The notes: generated by a model from the letters alone, not told the origin. A stretch of 64,000 bases of DNA from Sphingosinicella sp963974575 (GCF_963974575.1 NZ_CAXBBQ010000009.1:67740-131739); one strand, 5' to 3'. Counted from the first letter of the stretch, positions 33,531 through 45,307 are shown. A program made the numbers and translations.

Positions 33531-34699
33531 TTGGTCTTCCTGCGTAATGCGCGAAGCTCGTTTGCCGCGAAGCGTCCGAACTCCCGGAAATACAACGCCC
33601 TATCCCCGGGAAAGTTTAAATCGGCATGAATGCGGGGATCGAAGAATCGCCCGGTGAACGCGGCGAGCGTCGCCGCCTTGCTGCCCGGGCGGCGCAGCGT
33701 GTTCGCCAGCCACGCGAATTCGCCGGGGAAGGTGTCGCGGCAGACGATGCCCTGCCTGGGGCGGATCGGTGGCGGGATGCGTCCTTCGAGGAACCATTCG
33801 GCTGCAAGCCGCGGGAAATCGACGCCTGCGTGTAGATCAAGGTGCAGATACTGCCAGAAGCGCGCGTTCACCTCGATGACGTGGAAATCGCCGCTGTCGT
33901 CATCGCGCCGGTATTCCACCATCGCGCAGCCGATCCAGCCGAGCGCGGACAGGCGGCGCACGGCGTCGTCGTAGATGTCCTGATGCCATTCGCTGCGGCG
34001 CAGCGACATCGTGCCCTTGCTGTGCGGCTCGGCGTGGCAATCGACGATGACGTTGCCGGCAAGCGCGCCATCCGGCCCCATCAGCAGGCTGACGCCCACC
34101 TGCCGCCCGGTGACGCCGCCCTGCACGAGAACGCTCTCGTAGCCCGCGGCGAGCGTGCGGCGGATGGCATCCTCGGCCGCGTCCATGCTCCGGCACTGGT
34201 GGAAGCCGACACCGACGACCTCGCCGTCCGCACCGCGTCCGCCCTTCACGTAGATCGGCAGCGGAAAGCAGGAAAGGTCCGGGGTTTCGTCCGCGCGGAC
34301 CACGAGCGTTTTCGGATGATGATCGAGCAGGCCCGCAGCACGCCAGCAGTCGTAGGCCGCGATCTTGTCGCCGCCCGCGTAGACGATCGCGGGATCGGTG
34401 GAGACGGGGAGGAGCGGGCTGAATTCGGCGAAACGCTCGCGCACGGCGGAGAGTAGCCCGCCTGAAGGCACGATCATGCGGATGCCGTTCGCCTTCACAT
34501 AGGCGGCGAGCCAGTCGCAGAAGGCCGCATCGCCGTAGCGCGGGTGCGTCGCTGTGTGTCGAGCAAAGGTCGATCGCAGGCCCATCGCCTGCGGGTCCGC
34601 CGCCACGGCGTGCGTTTCGTAGCCCGCACGGCCGAGCGAACGCAGCGCGGCGAGCTGCGCGCGGGTCTGGACATCGGGGACGAGGATCGCGGGCTTCAC
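33527..34699 (-). CDS. ATP-grasp ligase (CarB/PurK-like fold), unknown substrate
   Basis: 390 aa from the GTG at 34699. It starts KPAILVPDVQTRAQLAALR, a Rossmann-like pre-ATP-grasp domain. Then come IYVKGGRGADGEVVGV (ATP loop), VLVQGGVTGRQVGVSLL and the metal-binding HVIEVNARFWQYLHL. This arrangement is typical of carboxylate-amine ligases in polysaccharide or peptide-conjugate clusters. The open frame continues upstream to 35275, but that part is the wrong-frame shadow of the GNAT gene, and the GTG overlaps the GNAT stop (GTGA). Coupled at both ends to its neighbours. Confidence 0.83.
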   Translation of the reverse strand: MKPAILVPDVQTRAQLAALRSLGRAGYETHAVAADPQAMGLRSTFARHTATHPRYGDAAFCDWLAAYVKANGIRMIVPSGGLLSAVRERFAEFSPLLPVSTDPAIVYAGGDKIAAYDCWRAAGLLDHHPKTLVVRADETPDLSCFPLPIYVKGGRGADGEVVGVGFHQCRSMDAAEDAIRRTLAAGYESVLVQGGVTGRQVGVSLLMGPDGALAGNVIVDCHAEPHSKGTMSLRRSEWHQDIYDDAVRRLSALGWIGCAMVEYRRDDDSGDFHVIEVNARFWQYLHLDLHAGVDFPRLAAEWFLEGRIPPPIRPRQGIVCRDTFPGEFAWLANTLRRPGSKAATLAAFTGRFFDPRIHADLNFPGDRALYFREFGRFAANELRALRRKTK

Positions 34700-35331
34700 G
34701 CGGCGTCCACGAAGCGGGCGTCGAAGGTGGGGTCGATGCGCTCCGCAGTCATGCGCGCCATGCCGAGCCGTCGCCGTGTGCGAAGCAGCGCGACCGGGCG
34801 CACGCCGGACTTCCGGGCGCTCGCCAGAGCGGCAAGGTTTGTGCTCACGACACCGCTCACCACCCAGCGCATACCGAGGTCCGCGATCAGATACCGGATG
34901 CGCGCAAGCTGCAGTGCGGCGTGAAGGCCGCGCCCGCGCGCCATGGGATGCACGTAGCCGCCATAAAGCGTCGCCGTGCGCTCCGGCCACACCACGCGCT
35001 GGCCGACATGCGTGTAGGTCGTGTCTTCGGAATTCGGATGGGCAAGGCCATAGCCGAGCAGGGGGCCATCGGCGGCGGCGACCGTGAACAGCAGCGTCTT
35101 GCCTTCCGCAAGGCGTCGCTCCGCCGCGGAAACGAAGGCCTCGCGCGTCTGCCAGGGCACGGTCTGCTCGAAGCGGTGGACATGGTTCATGTCGTTCACG
35201 CGAACGTCGAGATCGGCGGGCGCGCCGGCGCCGGGCGCGTCGGCCGCAAACAGATGCAGCGCATGGTCGCTCCACAACCGCGCAACCACTGGTTGCCGGG
35301 CTATCTTCGAAAGGATGCCGTCGCCGCTCAT
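34696..35331 (-). CDS. GNAT-family N-acetyltransferase-like protein
   Basis: 211 aa from the ATG at 35331. The acetyl-CoA-binding region is suggested by TATLYGGYVHPMARGRGLHAALQ (around 125-145, with the R/Q-x-x-G-x-G/A type loop ARGRGLH). This is followed by a helix and VVSGVVSTNLAALASARKSG, a common GNAT beta5-alpha4 ending. The TTG at 35361 would add ten residues. It lies 42 nt after the bioB stop and heads a coupled block of ATP-grasp genes. It may acetylate, or act as an aminoacyl/acyl transferase on, the compound those ligases handle; this is inference. Confidence 0.75.
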   Translation of the reverse strand: MSGDGILSKIARQPVVARLWSDHALHLFAADAPGAGAPADLDVRVNDMNHVHRFEQTVPWQTREAFVSAAERRLAEGKTLLFTVAAADGPLLGYGLAHPNSEDTTYTHVGQRVVWPERTATLYGGYVHPMARGRGLHAALQLARIRYLIADLGMRWVVSGVVSTNLAALASARKSGVRPVALLRTRRRLGMARMTAERIDPTFDARFVDAA

Positions 35332-35373
35332 GCGCGCCTGTCTATCGGGGGCGCGTTGCAAATGCGCTAATAT

Positions 35374-36387
35374 TCAGACGGTTGCAATCTCGGGTGCGGC
35401 CAATTCCATCGGGTGGACGCCAAGGCGTGCAAACAGTGCCGCATCCTTGCTGTCGCCCGCGTTCGGCGTGGTCAGCAACCGGTCGCCGGTGAAGATGCTG
35501 TTCGCGCCCGCCATGAAGCACAAAGCCTGCGCGCTATCCGACATGCTCTCGCGGCCCGCCGACAAGCGCACCATGCTTTCGGGCATCAGGATGCGCGCAA
35601 CGGCGACGGTGCGGACGAACTCGATCTCGTCGATCTTGGCGAGCGGCGTGTCGGCCAACATGTCCCCGAGCACGGTGCCCTTCACCGGCACGAGCGCGTT
35701 GATCGGCACGCTTTCAGGATGATGCGGAAGCGTGGCGAGCGCGTGCAGGAAGCCGACGCGGTCGCTGCGCGTTTCGCCCATGCCGACGATGCCGCCCGAG
35801 CACACGTTGATGCCCGCGCCGCGCACGTTTTCCAGCGTTTCGATACGATCCTCGAAGGTGCGCGTGGTGATGACGTTGGCGTAGTTTTCCGGCGAAGTGT
35901 CGATGTTGTGGTTGTAATAGTCGAGACCGGCCTCGGCGAGCTGGCGGGACTGTTCGGCCGAGAGCATTCCGAGCGTCATGCAGGTTTCGAGCCCCATGGC
36001 GCGGACGCCCTTCACCATCTCAACGATCGCGGGCATGTCGCGGTCCTTGGGGCTGCGCCACGCCGCGCCCATGCAGAACCGGCCGGAGCCCGCGTCCTTC
36101 GCGGCGCGCGCCTCGGCAAGCACGGCGTCCACATCCATCAGCTTCTCGGCCTTGAGGCCGGTTTCGGCGCTCGCGGACTGGCTGCAATAGCCGCAATCCT
36201 CGGGGCAGCCGCCGGTCTTGATCGAGAGCAGCGTCGAGAGCTGAACCGCGTTCGGATCGAAGTGCGCGCGGTGCACGGTCTGCGCCTCGAACATCAGGTC
36301 CGCGAACGGCAGGTCAAAAAGGGCGGCGACCTCGTCGCGCGTCCAGTCGGTGCGGATTTCGCGGGCGATGGGATTGTGGACGTTCAT
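35374..36387 (-). CDS. bioB: Biotin synthase (radical SAM)
   Basis: 337 aa from the ATG at 36387. Inserts sulfur into dethiobiotin. The radical-SAM cluster motif C-x3-C-x2-C is GGCPEDCGYCSQS near residue 55. Other family marks are RFCMGAAWR, YNHNIDTSPE and FTGDRLLTTPN, the last holding the region that binds the sacrificial [2Fe-2S] cluster. It sits 13 nt downstream of pccB, so the cofactor enzyme is coexpressed with a biotin-dependent carboxylase. The frame extends upstream to 36564 but that is pccB sequence in another frame. Confidence 0.96.
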   Translation of the reverse strand: MNVHNPIAREIRTDWTRDEVAALFDLPFADLMFEAQTVHRAHFDPNAVQLSTLLSIKTGGCPEDCGYCSQSASAETGLKAEKLMDVDAVLAEARAAKDAGSGRFCMGAAWRSPKDRDMPAIVEMVKGVRAMGLETCMTLGMLSAEQSRQLAEAGLDYYNHNIDTSPENYANVITTRTFEDRIETLENVRGAGINVCSGGIVGMGETRSDRVGFLHALATLPHHPESVPINALVPVKGTVLGDMLADTPLAKIDEIEFVRTVAVARILMPESMVRLSAGRESMSDSAQALCFMAGANSIFTGDRLLTTPNAGDSKDAALFARLGVHPMELAAPEIATV

Positions 36388-36400
36388 TGGCAAGTCCCTT

Positions 36401-37933
<1,533 letters not shown>

Positions 37934-38077
37934 CGGCAAGTTCCCCGGTCCGTTTGTCGATTCGTCACCGCGCTTAGCGGGGTGGCGCGGCGATGTCACG
38001 CCCGCGCGAGATGTGCTACGTTCGCGCCCGGCGGCCAAAGGCCCCCGCCCGCGCCGCCTGAACGAGGGGAGGGAGAT

Positions 38078-38632
38078 ATGGGCAGACTGCTCGTCGGCAG
38101 CCTCGTCGCTGCCGTTGCAATGTTCCTGATCGGCTTTGTGTTCTACGGTACGCCTTTGTTCTCAAACGCCTACAAGACGGCGCCATTTGAAACGCAGATG
38201 GCGGTGCAGGACGCGCTGAAGGCGCTGCCTGCGAGCGGCACGTATTTCATTCCTATGGGCGCGGACGAGGCGGCGATGGCGGCGCACCGCGCCGGACCGA
38301 CCGCGATGCTGCGCGTGAACCTGCAGGGCTCCGAGATGATGGACCCGATTGGGATGGTGAAGGGCTTCGTCCACATGGTGGTCTCGGCGTTCCTGCTCGG
38401 GCTCTTGCTGCTGCGCGTCGCGCCCAAAATCTGGAACTTCGGCGAACGCATGGCGATCGTGGTGACGGCGAGCCTCGCGGTGATCGTCTTCTCCCGGCTG
38501 GGCGAGCCGATCTGGTTCGGCGCGGACTGGCCGTTCACGCTCTATGTGGCGGTGGTGGACCTGATTTCGCTCAGTGTCGCGGGGTTCATCCTCGCGAAGT
38601 GGTTCCTGCCGAAGTCGTACCCAGCAGGCTGA
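38078..38632 (+). CDS. Conserved-looking membrane protein, function unknown
   Basis: 184 aa from the ATG at 38078, which has an excellent Shine-Dalgarno (GGGGAGGGAG). Four hydrophobic segments are visible: near 4-24 (LLVGSLVAAVAMFLIGFVFYG), 97-117, 126-143 and 153-175. Between the first two is a soluble, probably periplasmic, loop of about 70 residues. I do not recognise the family. It is divergent from pccB, and its last 47 nt overlap the convergent ATP12 gene. Confidence 0.75.
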   Translation: MGRLLVGSLVAAVAMFLIGFVFYGTPLFSNAYKTAPFETQMAVQDALKALPASGTYFIPMGADEAAMAAHRAGPTAMLRVNLQGSEMMDPIGMVKGFVHMVVSAFLLGLLLLRVAPKIWNFGERMAIVVTASLAVIVFSRLGEPIWFGADWPFTLYVAVVDLISLSVAGFILAKWFLPKSYPAG

Positions 38633-39335
38633 GAAAGCGGGCGGCGTCGTTGAATGCGGCGCGGCGCGCGGTGCGTGCGGCCGTCGCTTCGGCGTCGTCA
38701 CCCCATTTTTCGACCTGATACAGCTCGTCGAGATGCCCCGCGGCAAACGCCGCGTCCGCATCTGCTTCGCCTTCGGCGAGCGCCAGCGCGATGACGAGTG
38801 AGCCTGCGATGGTGACGAGCGGCTGCATCGCCGCGAGCTTCCAGGCATCCATGCCCCGAAGCGCGGCGGCGAGGCGCTGCACCGCCGCCGTATCCTGCGC
38901 GACGTGCGTGATGCTGTCCGTCACGCGGAGCGCCGCGTCGTAGCGTCTCAGTGCGTAGGCGACGAACGGATCCCACGCCTCAGCCTGCCGCGCCGCGAGG
39001 TCGGCGGGCGCATCGGCGCGGTAGCAGACGAGGTCGGATTCCGCATAGGCGGCGAGGCTCACCGCGAACGCCTGTGGGTCCGGCTGCACATGATCGATCG
39101 CGGCGTTCGCGAGCCCGGTCATCGGCATCGTCGCGGGCAGGATTTTATCGCCCTGAGCGTCCCACTCCTCCGCGACCGCAGCAGCGAGTGCGGTGGTCGG
39201 CAGGGTGAGGGACGCGCGCTTCGGCGTCCGCACCGGCCGCCCGTCGAGCGTGATCCGCCACGCGCCGTCTTCGGGAACGGCGGCAACCGCCGTGTAGAAC
39301 CGCCTCACCTGCCGCCTGTATCCTTGCTGCGCCAC
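38586..39335 (-). CDS. ATP12 family F1-ATPase assembly chaperone
   Basis: 249 aa. The sequence RRFYTAVAAVPEDGAWRITLDGRPVRTPKR is the characteristic ATP12 opening, and EEWDAQGDKILPATMPMTGLANAAID is the second conserved block (about 56-82). ATP12 assists assembly of the alpha subunit into the F1 sector of ATP synthase. It is found in alphaproteobacteria and mitochondria, which supports the taxonomic call. The gene overlaps the 2-TM gene upstream by 31 nt and the convergent membrane gene by 47 nt. It is last in a coupled minus-strand run. Confidence 0.92.
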   Translation of the reverse strand: MAQQGYRRQVRRFYTAVAAVPEDGAWRITLDGRPVRTPKRASLTLPTTALAAAVAEEWDAQGDKILPATMPMTGLANAAIDHVQPDPQAFAVSLAAYAESDLVCYRADAPADLAARQAEAWDPFVAYALRRYDAALRVTDSITHVAQDTAAVQRLAAALRGMDAWKLAAMQPLVTIAGSLVIALALAEGEADADAAFAAGHLDELYQVEKWGDDAEATAARTARRAAFNDAARFLSLLGTTSAGTTSRG

Positions 39336-39526
39336 GCGCGGCGCAGCATGGCGGGAATGATCAGCGTTTCAAGGAGGCCGATGAGGAAGACGGCTTTTCC
39401 GATCATCTCGTCCTGAAAACCGCCGATGCCCTTGCGCCAGATGAGCAGCCCGATGGCCATGAAGATCAGCCCGCCGATACGCATCGCATTCAGCAGAATC
39501 CAGCGGCTCTTTGCGGGATCGCTCAT
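39305..39526 (-). CDS. Small two-helix membrane protein
   Basis: 73 aa from the ATG at 39526. Two hydrophobic helices (about 14-28, IGGLIFMAIGLLIWR, and 43-58, AVFLIGLLETLIIPAML) are joined by a short loop, with a basic tail RRAWRSKDTG. The ATG overlaps the stop of the HAD gene (ATGA) and its end overlaps the ATP12 start, so it is a real coupled member of the operon. Unrecognised; conserved position next to ATP12 hints at a membrane-assembly role, but this is speculative. Confidence 0.7.
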   Translation of the reverse strand: MSDPAKSRWILLNAMRIGGLIFMAIGLLIWRKGIGGFQDEMIGKAVFLIGLLETLIIPAMLRRAWRSKDTGGR

Positions 39527-40188
39527 GCGTGCTTTTCCAGCTCGGCCAGCAGCGCGTCGAAATCGGTGGCGACATGGCGCGCGCCTGCAGCCGTGAGTTC
39601 CTCCGGCTCGTGATAGCCCCAATCGACGCCGATCGCATGGGTACGCGCCGCCACCGCCATTTCCATGTCGAACACCGTGTCGCCGATCATCACGGTATTT
39701 TCCGGCCGCGCGCCGGTTTCCGCCATCGCCGTCTGGATCATCGACGGGTGCGGCTTCGATGGATGCCGGTCCGCCGTCTGCAGCGTGACGAAGCGGCCGT
39801 GAATCTCGTGGTGCATCAATGTGAGCGCGAGGCCCCGATCGGACTTTCCCGTCGCGACGCCGAGCAGCCAGCCGCTGCGTTCAAGCTGGATGAGCCCGTC
39901 GCGAACGCCGGGATAAAGTGGTTCAGCAGCAAGTCCGCCATTCGCCCGCCGGCCCTGAAAAGCGAGCTTGTAGTCTTCGGCGAGCCGGTCGTGAAAATCC
40001 GCCTCCGCCTCCGGCAGCAGCACGGCCATCGCCTGGGCGAGCGACAGGCCGACGACGCGCCGCACGGCGTGCGTGTCCGGCGCTTCAAGGCGGTGCTTCA
40101 CGAACGTATCCGCCATGCAATCGATGATGTTCGCCTGGCTGTCGACGAGCGTGCCGTCGCAATCGAAGATCGCGAGGCGGAGGGTCAT
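39523..40188 (-). CDS. HAD-IA phosphatase, phosphoglycolate-phosphatase-like
   Basis: 221 aa. Motif I is FDCDGTLVDSQ at residues 8-18, motif II is the T/S in LGVATGKSDRGL, and the lysine of SKPHPSM and motif IV VMIGDTVFDMEMA complete the HAD active site. Closest in style to Gph or to pyrophosphatase-type HAD enzymes; substrate uncertain. It lies in tight coupling with the rluC-like gene (ATGA overlap). Confidence 0.88.
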   Translation of the reverse strand: MTLRLAIFDCDGTLVDSQANIIDCMADTFVKHRLEAPDTHAVRRVVGLSLAQAMAVLLPEAEADFHDRLAEDYKLAFQGRRANGGLAAEPLYPGVRDGLIQLERSGWLLGVATGKSDRGLALTLMHHEIHGRFVTLQTADRHPSKPHPSMIQTAMAETGARPENTVMIGDTVFDMEMAVAARTHAIGVDWGYHEPEELTAAGARHVATDFDALLAELEKHA

Positions 40189-41312
40189 TTCTTGCTCCGT
40201 GTCGGCGCTGTGCGTCCGCTGCCCCGGCGGTTGCGGTGCGAATCGCGGCGTTCGCGGCGGGCGTCGCGTGCCTTGTGGCGCGCCTTGCGCTCTTCGGCGC
40301 CCGGATCGACGAGTTCCTCCTCAAGCGGCAGATCGCCGATCGAGGCATCGAAGCCGATGGTGGCGAGGGTCTCCGCGAAGTGCGGCGCGGGCTCGGCCTT
40401 GATGTCGAGGGTCTTGCCGCTCGGTAGCGCGATCACCAGCCGCCGCGCGTGCAGGTGCAGCTTGCGCGAGACGCTGCCCGAAAGGAACGCTTCCTTGCCG
40501 CCGTATTTCGCATCGCCGACGATGGGATGGCCGATCGCGGCGGCATGAACGCGAAGCTGGTGCGTGCGGCCAGTCAGCGGCTGCATCTCCAGCCATGCCG
40601 CGCGGCTGGCGGCGCGCTCGATCCGCCGATAGCGCGTCACGGCACGCTGCCCCCCGGCTTCATCGATATGCATCTTCTCGCCGCCGGTGCCGGGCTGCTT
40701 GCTGATGGGCAGATCGATCATGCCGTCGCGAATCTCGGGCACGCCCATCACGATTGCCCAGTAGAGCTTCCTGGCGGTGCGGCCGGCGAACGCCTTCGAG
40801 AAGTGCGCTGCCGCGCGCGCCGTCCGCGCGAGGAGCAGCACGCCGCTCGTGTCCTTGTCGAGCCGGTGCACGAGTTTCGGCCGGTCGGTGCGATCGAACA
40901 TCAGCGCGTCGAGCAGCCCGTCGACATGCTCGGTCATCTTCGTGCCGCCCTGCGTGGCGAGGCCAGCGGGCTTGTTGAGCACGATGGCGTATTCGTCACG
41001 GTAAATGACGAGGCTTTGCGCGAATTCGATCTGGTCGTCCGTCAGCACGGGGCGTTCCGGTTTCTTCACCGACATGATCATCGGCGCCGCAGCCTCGGCC
41101 GGGGGTACGCGTATGCTCTGTCCGCTTTCGATGCGGTCACCGGGCTGCGCGCGCTTGCCGTCCAGCCGGAGCTGGCCGGTACGCGCCCACATGGCGACCG
41201 TTGTAAAGCTGGTGTCGGGCAGGTGCCGCTTGAACCAGCGGTCGAGCCGGATGCCGTCGTCGTCCTCGCCCACGGTGAACTGGCGGACGCTGTCGCTGTC
41301 GTTCTGGCTCAT
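40185..41312 (-). CDS. RluA/RluC-family 23S rRNA pseudouridine synthase
   Basis: 375 aa from the ATG at 41312. An N-terminal S4-like RNA-binding domain (VGEDDDGIRLDRWFKRHLP) precedes the catalytic domain with the aspartate motif HRLDKDTSGVLLLA near residue 150 and LTGRTHQLRVHAAAIGHPIVGD further on. The C-terminus is an unusually basic tail (about 335-375, many Arg/Lys/His) that could add RNA affinity. Most likely RluC-like. The ATG overlaps the crcB stop. The longer reading to 41831 is antisense shadow. Confidence 0.9.
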   Translation of the reverse strand: MSQNDSDSVRQFTVGEDDDGIRLDRWFKRHLPDTSFTTVAMWARTGQLRLDGKRAQPGDRIESGQSIRVPPAEAAAPMIMSVKKPERPVLTDDQIEFAQSLVIYRDEYAIVLNKPAGLATQGGTKMTEHVDGLLDALMFDRTDRPKLVHRLDKDTSGVLLLARTARAAAHFSKAFAGRTARKLYWAIVMGVPEIRDGMIDLPISKQPGTGGEKMHIDEAGGQRAVTRYRRIERAASRAAWLEMQPLTGRTHQLRVHAAAIGHPIVGDAKYGGKEAFLSGSVSRKLHLHARRLVIALPSGKTLDIKAEPAPHFAETLATIGFDASIGDLPLEEELVDPGAEERKARHKARDARRERRDSHRNRRGSGRTAPTRSKK

Positions 41313-41686
41313 ACCAGCGCCTTTCCGATGAAAAGCGCGGCCACAGAAACCACAACGGAGGCCGTCACGTAACCGATCGCGGTCAGCGCCGCGCCGCGCT
41401 CCATCATCGCCACGACATCGAGCGAGAAGGCCGAGAAGGTGGTGAACCCGCCGAGTATGCCGACGCCGAGCAGCAGGCGCAGCGGCTCGCTGCCGCCGCG
41501 CTCGGCAAGGATGCCGACAAGCAGCCCCATCAGCAGCCCGCCGACGATATTCACGGCGAGCGTACCCCACGGGAAATTCGGGCCCATGAGGCGCAGCGAG
41601 GCCATGCCGACGCCGTGCCGCAGCATCGCGCCCACGGCACCGCCCGCACCCACAAGGAGAAAATGTCCGATCATCGGCGGTGTCAT
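41309..41686 (-). CDS. crcB: Fluoride ion channel CrcB/Fluc
   Basis: 125 aa with four hydrophobic helices. The family features are GAGGAVGAMLRHGV at the N-terminus, NFPWGTLAVNIVGG with the pore asparagine, and GILGGFTTFSAFSLD, the loop that coordinates the central Na+ and lines the pore. Exports cytoplasmic fluoride as a dual-topology dimer. There is no room for a fluoride riboswitch: the upstream gene ends 3 nt away, so expression is from the operon. Confidence 0.95.
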   Translation of the reverse strand: MTPPMIGHFLLVGAGGAVGAMLRHGVGMASLRLMGPNFPWGTLAVNIVGGLLMGLLVGILAERGGSEPLRLLLGVGILGGFTTFSAFSLDVVAMMERGAALTAIGYVTASVVVSVAALFIGKALV

Positions 41687-41689
41687 GGC

Positions 41690-42541
41690 TCAGCGCACGC
41701 CGAACGTCCAGCCTTCGGTGCGTGCGACGGCATGGTCGAGACCGGCTGGATGCCAGTAATCCGCGTCGTCCGCGATGCGCCGAAGACCCGCGGCGGTGAT
41801 GAGAACATCGGTTTCGTGATCGGCAAGCCATCGATCAGCGGCAAACGGAAGGGAATTGAAACCTGCGAGCGCCGCGTTGAGATCGGCAAGACTGCGCAGC
41901 TTGAGCCCGCGCCCGCCCGAGAGGCGGATGAAGGCGCGGCAATAGATTTCGACGAGGAGCGAGCCTTCGGCGGGCGGCGGATCGAACGGCCACACCGGCA
42001 CGCGCCCCGACAGATGATGCAGCAGGCGCATTCCCGCGAAGCTCGCCTTCGCGACCTGCGCCGCGCCGATCGCGTCGAAGACCGTGGAGGGCTTGCCGCC
42101 GCCGGACGCATTGAACGCCGCCTCGCATTCGCGAAGATGCATGAAGTCCGCCTTCGTGCCGTCCGCCTTGCCGAAGTAGAAATGCCGCCGGAAGCTGTGT
42201 TCGAGGAAGGATGCGGCGCCGAGGTCTTCATCCTCGCAGGCGGCATCGACGAAGGCCCAGAAGGCCCGCGCGTCATCCGGCGCGCCATCGCCCGGCAGAT
42301 AGGCGCCGCGCGCCACGAACGGCGGCGCGAAGCTGAAATCCATGCCGACGAGTGTCGGTGGGCCATCGGCAAGTGCGGCGATCCAGTCCAGCACCTCCGT
42401 GCGCGACCAGACATGGCCGGGCTTCACCAGACGCGGGGCGGCATCGCCCGTGTCAGCGACCGCCACCGCGATACCCTTGTGGCGGCCACCCTTCGCGCCG
42501 GACCAGTCGATCGCGGCAAAGCGCGCGAAACGGCCCTTCAA
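41690..42541 (-). CDS. Uncharacterised protein, possible RNase H-like fold
   Basis: 283 aa. It begins RFARFAAIDWSGAKGG and later has LVGMDFSFAPPF; a beta-strand followed by D-x-S/G at both points suggests an RNase H/actin-like nuclease fold. No complete catalytic set can be assigned by eye. I do not recognise a named family with confidence. It heads a tight run (3 nt before crcB) and ends 10 nt before the serine hydrolase stop region upstream. Cytoplasmic; no signal peptide. Confidence 0.72.
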   Translation of the reverse strand: MKGRFARFAAIDWSGAKGGRHKGIAVAVADTGDAAPRLVKPGHVWSRTEVLDWIAALADGPPTLVGMDFSFAPPFVARGAYLPGDGAPDDARAFWAFVDAACEDEDLGAASFLEHSFRRHFYFGKADGTKADFMHLRECEAAFNASGGGKPSTVFDAIGAAQVAKASFAGMRLLHHLSGRVPVWPFDPPPAEGSLLVEIYCRAFIRLSGGRGLKLRSLADLNAALAGFNSLPFAADRWLADHETDVLITAAGLRRIADDADYWHPAGLDHAVARTEGWTFGVR

Positions 42542-42551
42542 GCGCGCATCG

Positions 42552-43890
<1,339 letters not shown>

Positions 43891-43904
<14 letters not shown>

Positions 43905-45201
43905 GGCGTTCCTCCCACCAGGCCAGCCGCTCGCTGACGCGCTTTTCGAAGCCCCGTTCGGTGGGGCGGTAATAGGTTTCGGGCCGCATCTCTTCGGGCC
44001 AGTAATTGTCGCCTGAAAAGCCGCCTTCGGCGTCGTGATCGTAGGCATAGTCCTTGCCGTAGCCGATGTCTTTCATCAGCTTGGTCGGCGCGTTCAGGAT
44101 GTTCGCGGGCGGCATCAGCGATCCGGTTTCGCGCGCGCTGCGCCACGCCGCCTTCTGCGCCTTGTAGGCCGCGTTCGATTTCGGCGCGGTCGCGCAGTAG
44201 AGGCAGGCCTGCACGATGGCGAGTTCGCCTTCGGGCGGGCCGAGGAAGTCGTAAGCGTCCTTCGCGGCCATGCACTGGACGAGCGCCTGCGGGTCCGCGA
44301 GGCCGATGTCTTCGCTCGCGAAGCGGACAAGGCGGCGGAGCACGTAGAGCGGTTCCTCGCCCGCTGTCAGCATCCGCGCGAGATAATAGAGCGCCGCCTG
44401 CGGATCGGACCCGCGCATCGATTTGTGAAGCGCCGAGATGAGATTGTAATGCCCCTCGCGGTCCTTGTCGTACACGGCGACGCGGCGGTGCAGCAGGTCG
44501 CGGAGCCCCGCGGGATCGAGCGGTGCTTCGAGGTGCACCGACATCAGCGTTTCGATCTGGTTGAGCAGGAAGCGGCCGTCGCCGTCCGTTGAATGGAGGA
44601 GCGCCTCGCGCGCTTCGGGGGTGAGGGGCAGGGGGCGGCCGAAATCGGCTTCTGAACGGTTCAGCAGCTCGGCGAGTGCCGCTTCGTTCAGCCGGTGGAC
44701 GAGTAGTACCTGGCAGCGCGAAAGGAGCGCGGCGTTGAGTTCGAAGCTGGGGTTCTCGGTGGTGGCGCCGACGAGCGTCACCGTGCCGTCCTCCACGAAG
44801 GGCAGGAAGCCGTCCTGCTGCGCGCGGTTGAAGCGGTGGATCTCGTCCACGAACAGCAGCGTCTTCTGCCCGATCTTCGCGTATTCGCGCGCCTCCGCGA
44901 ACGCCTTCTTCAGATCGGCGACGCCCGAGAACACCGCCGAGATCTGCACGAAGCGCAGACCCACGGCATCGGCGAGCAGACGTGCGATCGTGGTCTTGCC
45001 GGTGCCCGGCGGCCCCCAGAAGATGATGCTCGAAAGCTTCCCCGCCGCCACCATCCGGCCGATCGCGCCCTCGGGCCCGGTCAGGTGTTCCTGCCCGACG
45101 ACATCGGCAAGCGTGCGCGGCCGCAGCCGCTCTGCAAGCGGCGCGTCCGCGGCGGGCGCCGCATCGGTTTTCGGAGAATCCTTGGCGAAGAGATCAGGCA
45201 T
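43891..45201 (-). CDS. rarA: Replication-associated recombination protein A (AAA+ ATPase)
   Basis: 436 aa. Clamp-loader-like AAA+ protein that acts at stalled replication forks. N-terminal LAERLRPRTLADVVGQEHL, Walker A WGPPGTGKTT (near 63), Walker B LLFVDEIHRFNRAQQD and sensor 1 GATTENPSFELN are present. C-terminal MgsA-type domains follow, with KSMRGSDPQAALYYLARM and AEGGFSGDNYWPEEM. Full length for the family. Divergent from padR. Confidence 0.95.
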
Positions 45202-45258
45202 GAGGCGCGGACTTTAGTCGTCTCGGGCGCAGCGCAAAAGCGTCTTGCTTTCGATATT

Positions 45259-45274
45259 CTAAGATATATCTTAG
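45259..45274. promoter_or_regulatory. Perfect 16-bp palindrome, probable PadR operator
   Basis: CTAAGATATATCTTAG is a perfect palindrome 34 bp upstream of the padR ATG, in the 106-bp divergent region with rarA. AT-rich palindromes of this type before a padR gene are typical of autoregulation. Role inferred. Confidence 0.72.
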
Positions 45275-45307
45275 AGTCAATTTAGTGAGTCGAAAGGTAT
45301 CAAAGAT

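Noticed and set aside
34700..35275. N-terminal 192-codon extension of the ATP-grasp ORF
   Set aside because: It overlaps the GNAT gene in another frame and is Arg/Ala-rich nonsense. The GTG at 34,699 overlapping the GNAT stop is the natural start.
41309..41690. Fluoride riboswitch before crcB
   Set aside because: Only 3 nt separate crcB from the upstream gene, leaving no room for the aptamer.
41313..41831. N-terminal extension of the rluC-like ORF
   Set aside because: It lies over crcB and the next gene; the ATG at 41,312 fits both family length and the ATGA junction.
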